Origin: Flavobacterium sp. N2038
GTDB taxonomy: Bacteria; Bacteroidota; Bacteroidia; Flavobacteriales; Flavobacteriaceae
Reading direction: 5' to 3'
Assembly (NCBI RefSeq): GCF_025947185.1
Contig: NZ_CP110001.1
Coordinates: forward strand, 2,852,001-2,916,000
DNA: 64,000 nucleotides
This document shows positions 60,881 to 64,000 of the stretch, piece after piece. Made by a program: the position numbers and the translations under genes. Position 1 is the first letter of the stretch. Each line of letters begins with the position of its first letter. The notes under the pieces are model-generated. The model had not been told where the DNA came from, made no database searches, and saw nothing but the letters and a program-made list of their open reading frames with translations.

Positions 60881-61365
60881 AAATATTAATTTTTTGATTC
60901 AAAATATAAACACTTGTTAATTAAAAACCTCTATTAAATAAATATTTTAACCTGAAACAAACAAAAGACTTACATAAATTAACATTTAAAAACTACAAAA
61001 GTTAAATTTCGTACAAGATATTTTTTCTTTTGTTTAACCTTATCAATGTTACAAATAAAATCGATAAACTGCAAAAAAAATCAGACAAAATACAACAAAA
61101 ACCCAAAAGAAAGATTTTACGCACTTTTAAAATACGTATTTTCACGCTTTTCATGCGTATTTTCTTATTTAAAATCAATTCTTACTTAAGATTATTAGTC
61201 TAATTTTCATGCATTTAGGAATAAAACAGATAAAAAAAGGCTTTTTTTACTACTTATGATTAAACCAATCTTAAGTATAAAAGTCTAAAAAGATACCATG
61301 ATTAAAAATTGTACATACAAATGTTAAATAAACTGTCAGTCTCTTTCGATTTCAACACAAAAAGT
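60881..61365. other. AT-rich intergenic region with imperfect short repeats
   Basis: About 485 bp between divergent genes. Three degenerate copies of a TACGTATTTTCACGC-like unit occur near 61115-61165, and an AAAAAAAGG/CTTTTTTT stem near 61233. I see no gene or RNA that I would support. Confidence 0.5.
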
Positions 61366-61373
61366 TAAATTTG
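61366..61373 (+). promoter_or_regulatory. Promoter -7 element TAAATTTG for the efflux operon
   Basis: Matches TAnnTTTG, 48 nt before the adaptor ATG; no clear -33 element. Confidence 0.5.
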
Positions 61374-61421
61374 TTAGCTGCAAAAAAACGAAAACCAAAA
61401 AATTCACATTCACCAAAATTT

Positions 61422-62479
61422 ATGAAACTAAAAAACCTAATCTATGCCTTGATAATTATTGTTTTAGGAGGATTTATTACCTACAGAATACTATCCAACA
61501 AAGGCAAAAATGAAGAATCAAAAAAATTCGGAGATAAAGACAGTCCAATTACCGTAACAGGCATTGTTGTAAAAACAGCCACTTTTGACAACAATCTATC
61601 TTTATCTGGTTCTATCGAAGCAAATGAACAAATAGAAATCAGAAGTGAAGTTTCCGGAATTGTTGAAGGCATTTATTTTAATGAAGGAAGTTATGTAAAT
61701 AAAGGTCAGGTTTTGTTTAAGGTAAATGATATTGAATTAAAAGCACAATTAAGACAAGCTCAGACAAAAGAAGGTTTGGCAGGTGAAAACGAAAGAAGAG
61801 CAAAACTACTTTTACAAAAAGAAGCCATTAGTCAGGAAGAATTTGATGTAGCAAATGCCGACTATGCTTCTGCAAAAGCACAAACCCAGTTAATTAAAGC
61901 GCAAATTTCTAAAACTTCTGTAAAAGCACCTTTTTCAGGAAAATTGGTTTGCGTTCTATTTCTCCCGGAACCTATATCACTCCAACCATTCTGGTAGCAA
62001 AACTGGTAAATACAGGCAAGCTGAAAATAACATTCTCTATTCCTGAAAAATATGCTACACAGGTAAATAATGGTTCAAACATTGAGTTTACCGTTTCAGG
62101 TTCAAACAAAGTATACAATGCAAAAATATATGCTATTGAGCCAGAAGTAGCTGTTGCAACCCGTACTTTACAAATTCGGGCTATTGCAGAGAATGTTGAC
62201 GGAAAACTCTTCCCCGGAACATTTGCTGATGTAAAATTGCCATTAAATATTATTAAAGATGCCATTGTTGTGCCATCTGAAGCAATAGTACCGATACAAG
62301 ACGGAAAAAAAGTTTTCATCTCAAATATGGGTAAAGCAAAAGAAGTTATGGTTGAAGCAACAACCCGTACAGATGCTTCGATCTTAATTTTATCCGGATT
62401 AAAAGCTGGTGATACACTCGTAACAAGTGGTGTTATGTCATTAAAAAATGATGCTCCAATAAAAGTTAAAGTAAAGTAA
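61422..62479 (+). pseudogene. RND efflux periplasmic adaptor, interrupted by a one-base deletion
   Basis: Membrane-fusion protein linking an RND pump to a TolC-like channel. The start is MKLKNLIYALIIIVLGGF (a membrane anchor). The biotinyl-lipoyl half motif is SEVSGIVEGIYFNEGSYVNKGQVLFKVND, and the hairpin helices are about residues 105-155. The frame breaks at VKAPFSGK: restoring one A in the run at 61940-61943 gives AAATTGGTTTGCG read as IGLRSISPGTYITPT, after which the rest is normal to 62479. Restored length is 352 residues. Sequencing error or real mutation. Confidence 0.9.
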
Positions 62480-62502
62480 TTTTTGGTTTCAGATTAAAAA
62501 AT

Positions 62503-62602
62503 CTAAAATCATTTAAAATAATATAGTCATAGATTTTTAGAGATAGAATTTAGGTTTTATTGATAAATCTAAAATCAACAATCTAAGATCTAAAATCATA
62601 AA
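62503..62602. repeat. ATCTAAAATC-word repeat region
   Basis: Iterated ATCTAAAATCA words in the gap between adaptor and permease genes, with AGATTTTTAGAGATAGAAT complements between them. Similar words occur just before recG. Confidence 0.7.
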
Positions 62603-62608
62603 TTATAT

Positions 62609-64000
62609 ATGAGTTTATCAACCACAAGTATAAGGAGACCCGTTTTAACCATTGTACTGAATCTTTTGATTATTTTATTCGGTTTTATTGGTTATACCTT
62701 TTTGGGTGTACGTGAATTTCCTTCGATTGATCCGGCACAGGTTTCGATAAGAACCAATTATACCGGAGCCAATTCTGATATTATCGAATCACAAATTACA
62801 GAACCGCTTGAAAAAGCCGTAAATGCCATAGACGGAATCCGAAATATTACTTCATCCAGTAATCAGGGAAGCAGCAATATTACAATCGAGTTTAATCTGG
62901 ACAAAGATTTAGAAGAAGCCGCAAATGATGTGCGTGACAAGGTTTCACAAGCAATCAGAAGTTTACCTCAGGATATCGATGCTCCACCAGTAGTGTCTAA
63001 AGCAGATGCTGATAGTGATGCTATTATTTCGATGACTGTACAAAGTGATACACGAAATTCCTTAGAATTAAGTGATTATGCCGAAAATGTAATTTCGCAA
63101 CGATTAGAAACCATACCCGGCGTAAGTGGTGTTCAGATTTGGGGACAAAAACGTTATGCCATGCGTTTATGGATTGATCCTGCAAAATTAACTGCTTATA
63201 GCTGTACCGTTGCTGATGTTCGTACAGCGCTAAACGCACAAAATGTCGAATTACCTTCAGGAAAATTAACAGGAAACAATACCGAACTAACGGTTAAAAC
63301 TGTGGGAAATCTTTCTAAACCGAAGAATTCAATAATATTATCATTCGTACAGACGGAGATAAAATTGTTCGTTTCAGCGATGTCGGAATTGCCTCTTTAG
63401 GTCCTGAAAATATAGAAACAAAACTAAGTCAGTCCGGTTTACCAATGATTGGTTTAGCCATTGTCCCAATGCCGGGAGCCAATTATTTAGATATTTCTTC
63501 TGAGTTTTATAAAAAATACGAAGCCTTAAAAAAGGATTTACCAAAAGATATCAAACTGAATATTGCACTTGACAATACTATTTTTGTAAAGAAATCAGTA
63601 CTCGAAGTTGCCGAAACCTTAGGTATTTCGATTGTTTTGGTAATCATTATCATCTATTTATTCTTTAGAGACTGGGCGATTGCTTTCAGACCCTTAATTG
63701 ATATTCCTGTATCGTTAATTGCAACATTTTTTATCATGTGGCTTTTTGGGTTCTCCATCAACGTATTGACTTTACTGGCAATTGTATTGGCTACCGGTTT
63801 AGTGGTAGATGATGGAATTGTAGTAACCGAAAATATCTTCAAAAAAGTAGAAGAAGGAATGTCACCAATTGAAGCTGCGATCAAAGGATCAAATGAGATT
63901 TTCTATGCCGTAATCTCGATCTCTGTTACTTTGGCAGCAGTATTCTTACCTGTTATTTTCTTAGAAGGTTTCGTAGGTCGACTCTTTAGGGAATTTGGTG
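62609..64000 (+). pseudogene. RND-family efflux permease (AcrB/MexF type), frameshifted and 3' truncated by window
   Basis: Proton-driven trimeric inner-membrane drug pump. It starts MSLSTTSIRRPVLTIVLNLLIILFGF (TM1), then the porter domain (EFPSIDPAQVSIRTNYTGANSDIIE, VGVREF-type signature, RLETIPGVSGVQIWG). The frame breaks after VKTVGNLSKP: adding one G at CCG (63320-63322) gives PEEFNNIIIRTDGDK and continues open to the window end through TM2 (ISIVLVIIIIYLFFRDW) and TLLAIVLATGLVVDDGIVVTENIF, which has the conserved TM4 Asp pair. About 464 of roughly 1,030 residues are visible. No TolC gene is in the window. Confidence 0.9.

Overview
The window looks like chromosomal DNA of a Flavobacterium or close relative (Bacteroidota). 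It is AT-rich. Many genes start 10-60 nt after the Bacteroidota promoter element TAnnTTTG (preceded by TTG or TTTG about 20 nt upstream). Ribosome binding sites are weak or absent. The gene content is typical of the family: fused E1 alpha/beta 2-oxoacid dehydrogenase, EttA, a CAL67264-type small membrane protein, a Bacteroidota-type VgrG, M1 peptidases and many short lipoproteins. I see no rRNA, tRNA, CRISPR array or insertion sequence.

Layout. 1-12.1 kb is mostly housekeeping: truncated E1 gene, thioesterase, MscS channel, two helicases, type II NADH dehydrogenase, Bcr/CflA-type exporter. 12.1-15.35 kb is an accessory island. It holds an XRE regulator, a possible 29-residue membrane peptide with its own terminator, operator-like palindromes, a 9-bp microsatellite, and a tail-to-tail HTH-antitoxin/ParE-toxin pair inside an array of about 100-bp degenerate repeats. 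15.4-23.6 kb holds the DUF294/CBS protein and DnaQ-like exonuclease that often accompany acetyl-CoA synthetase, separated from acs by a type VI secretion cassette: vgrG, an unknown small protein, a SleB-like candidate effector and an exported candidate immunity protein. 24.1-32.5 kb is branched-chain amino acid synthesis: leuA-leuB, then ilvD-ilvB-ilvN-ilvC behind an Ile/Val-rich leader peptide and attenuator; leuC and leuD are not here.

32.5-60.9 kb is again mostly core: M1 peptidases, EttA, HolA, an HsdR-N-type nuclease fold, a glycosyltransferase, an OmpA lipoprotein, Sua5, a UvrD/PcrA helicase, TauE, a patatin, a Dph6-like ligase and RecG. It includes an orphan antitoxin gene beside palindromic repeats at 45.7-46.2 kb, and a PAS protein next to a membrane protein with a degenerate histidine-kinase dimerisation helix at 58.7-60.3 kb. 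The end (61.4-64 kb) is an RND efflux adaptor and permease.

Two patterns run through the window. First, many intergenic gaps hold long inverted repeats built from iterated 6-10 nt words (GTTTCARG, CTAAGRTT, AATTCCAA, CGCAAAG, GTAAAGA, ATCTAAAA), sometimes enclosing ordinary terminators. Second, ilvC, ilvD, the RND adaptor and the RND permease each lack one base in a short homopolymer, and the ParE toxin seems to have one extra base at its start codon. Either this assembly has indel errors or several genes are really broken.
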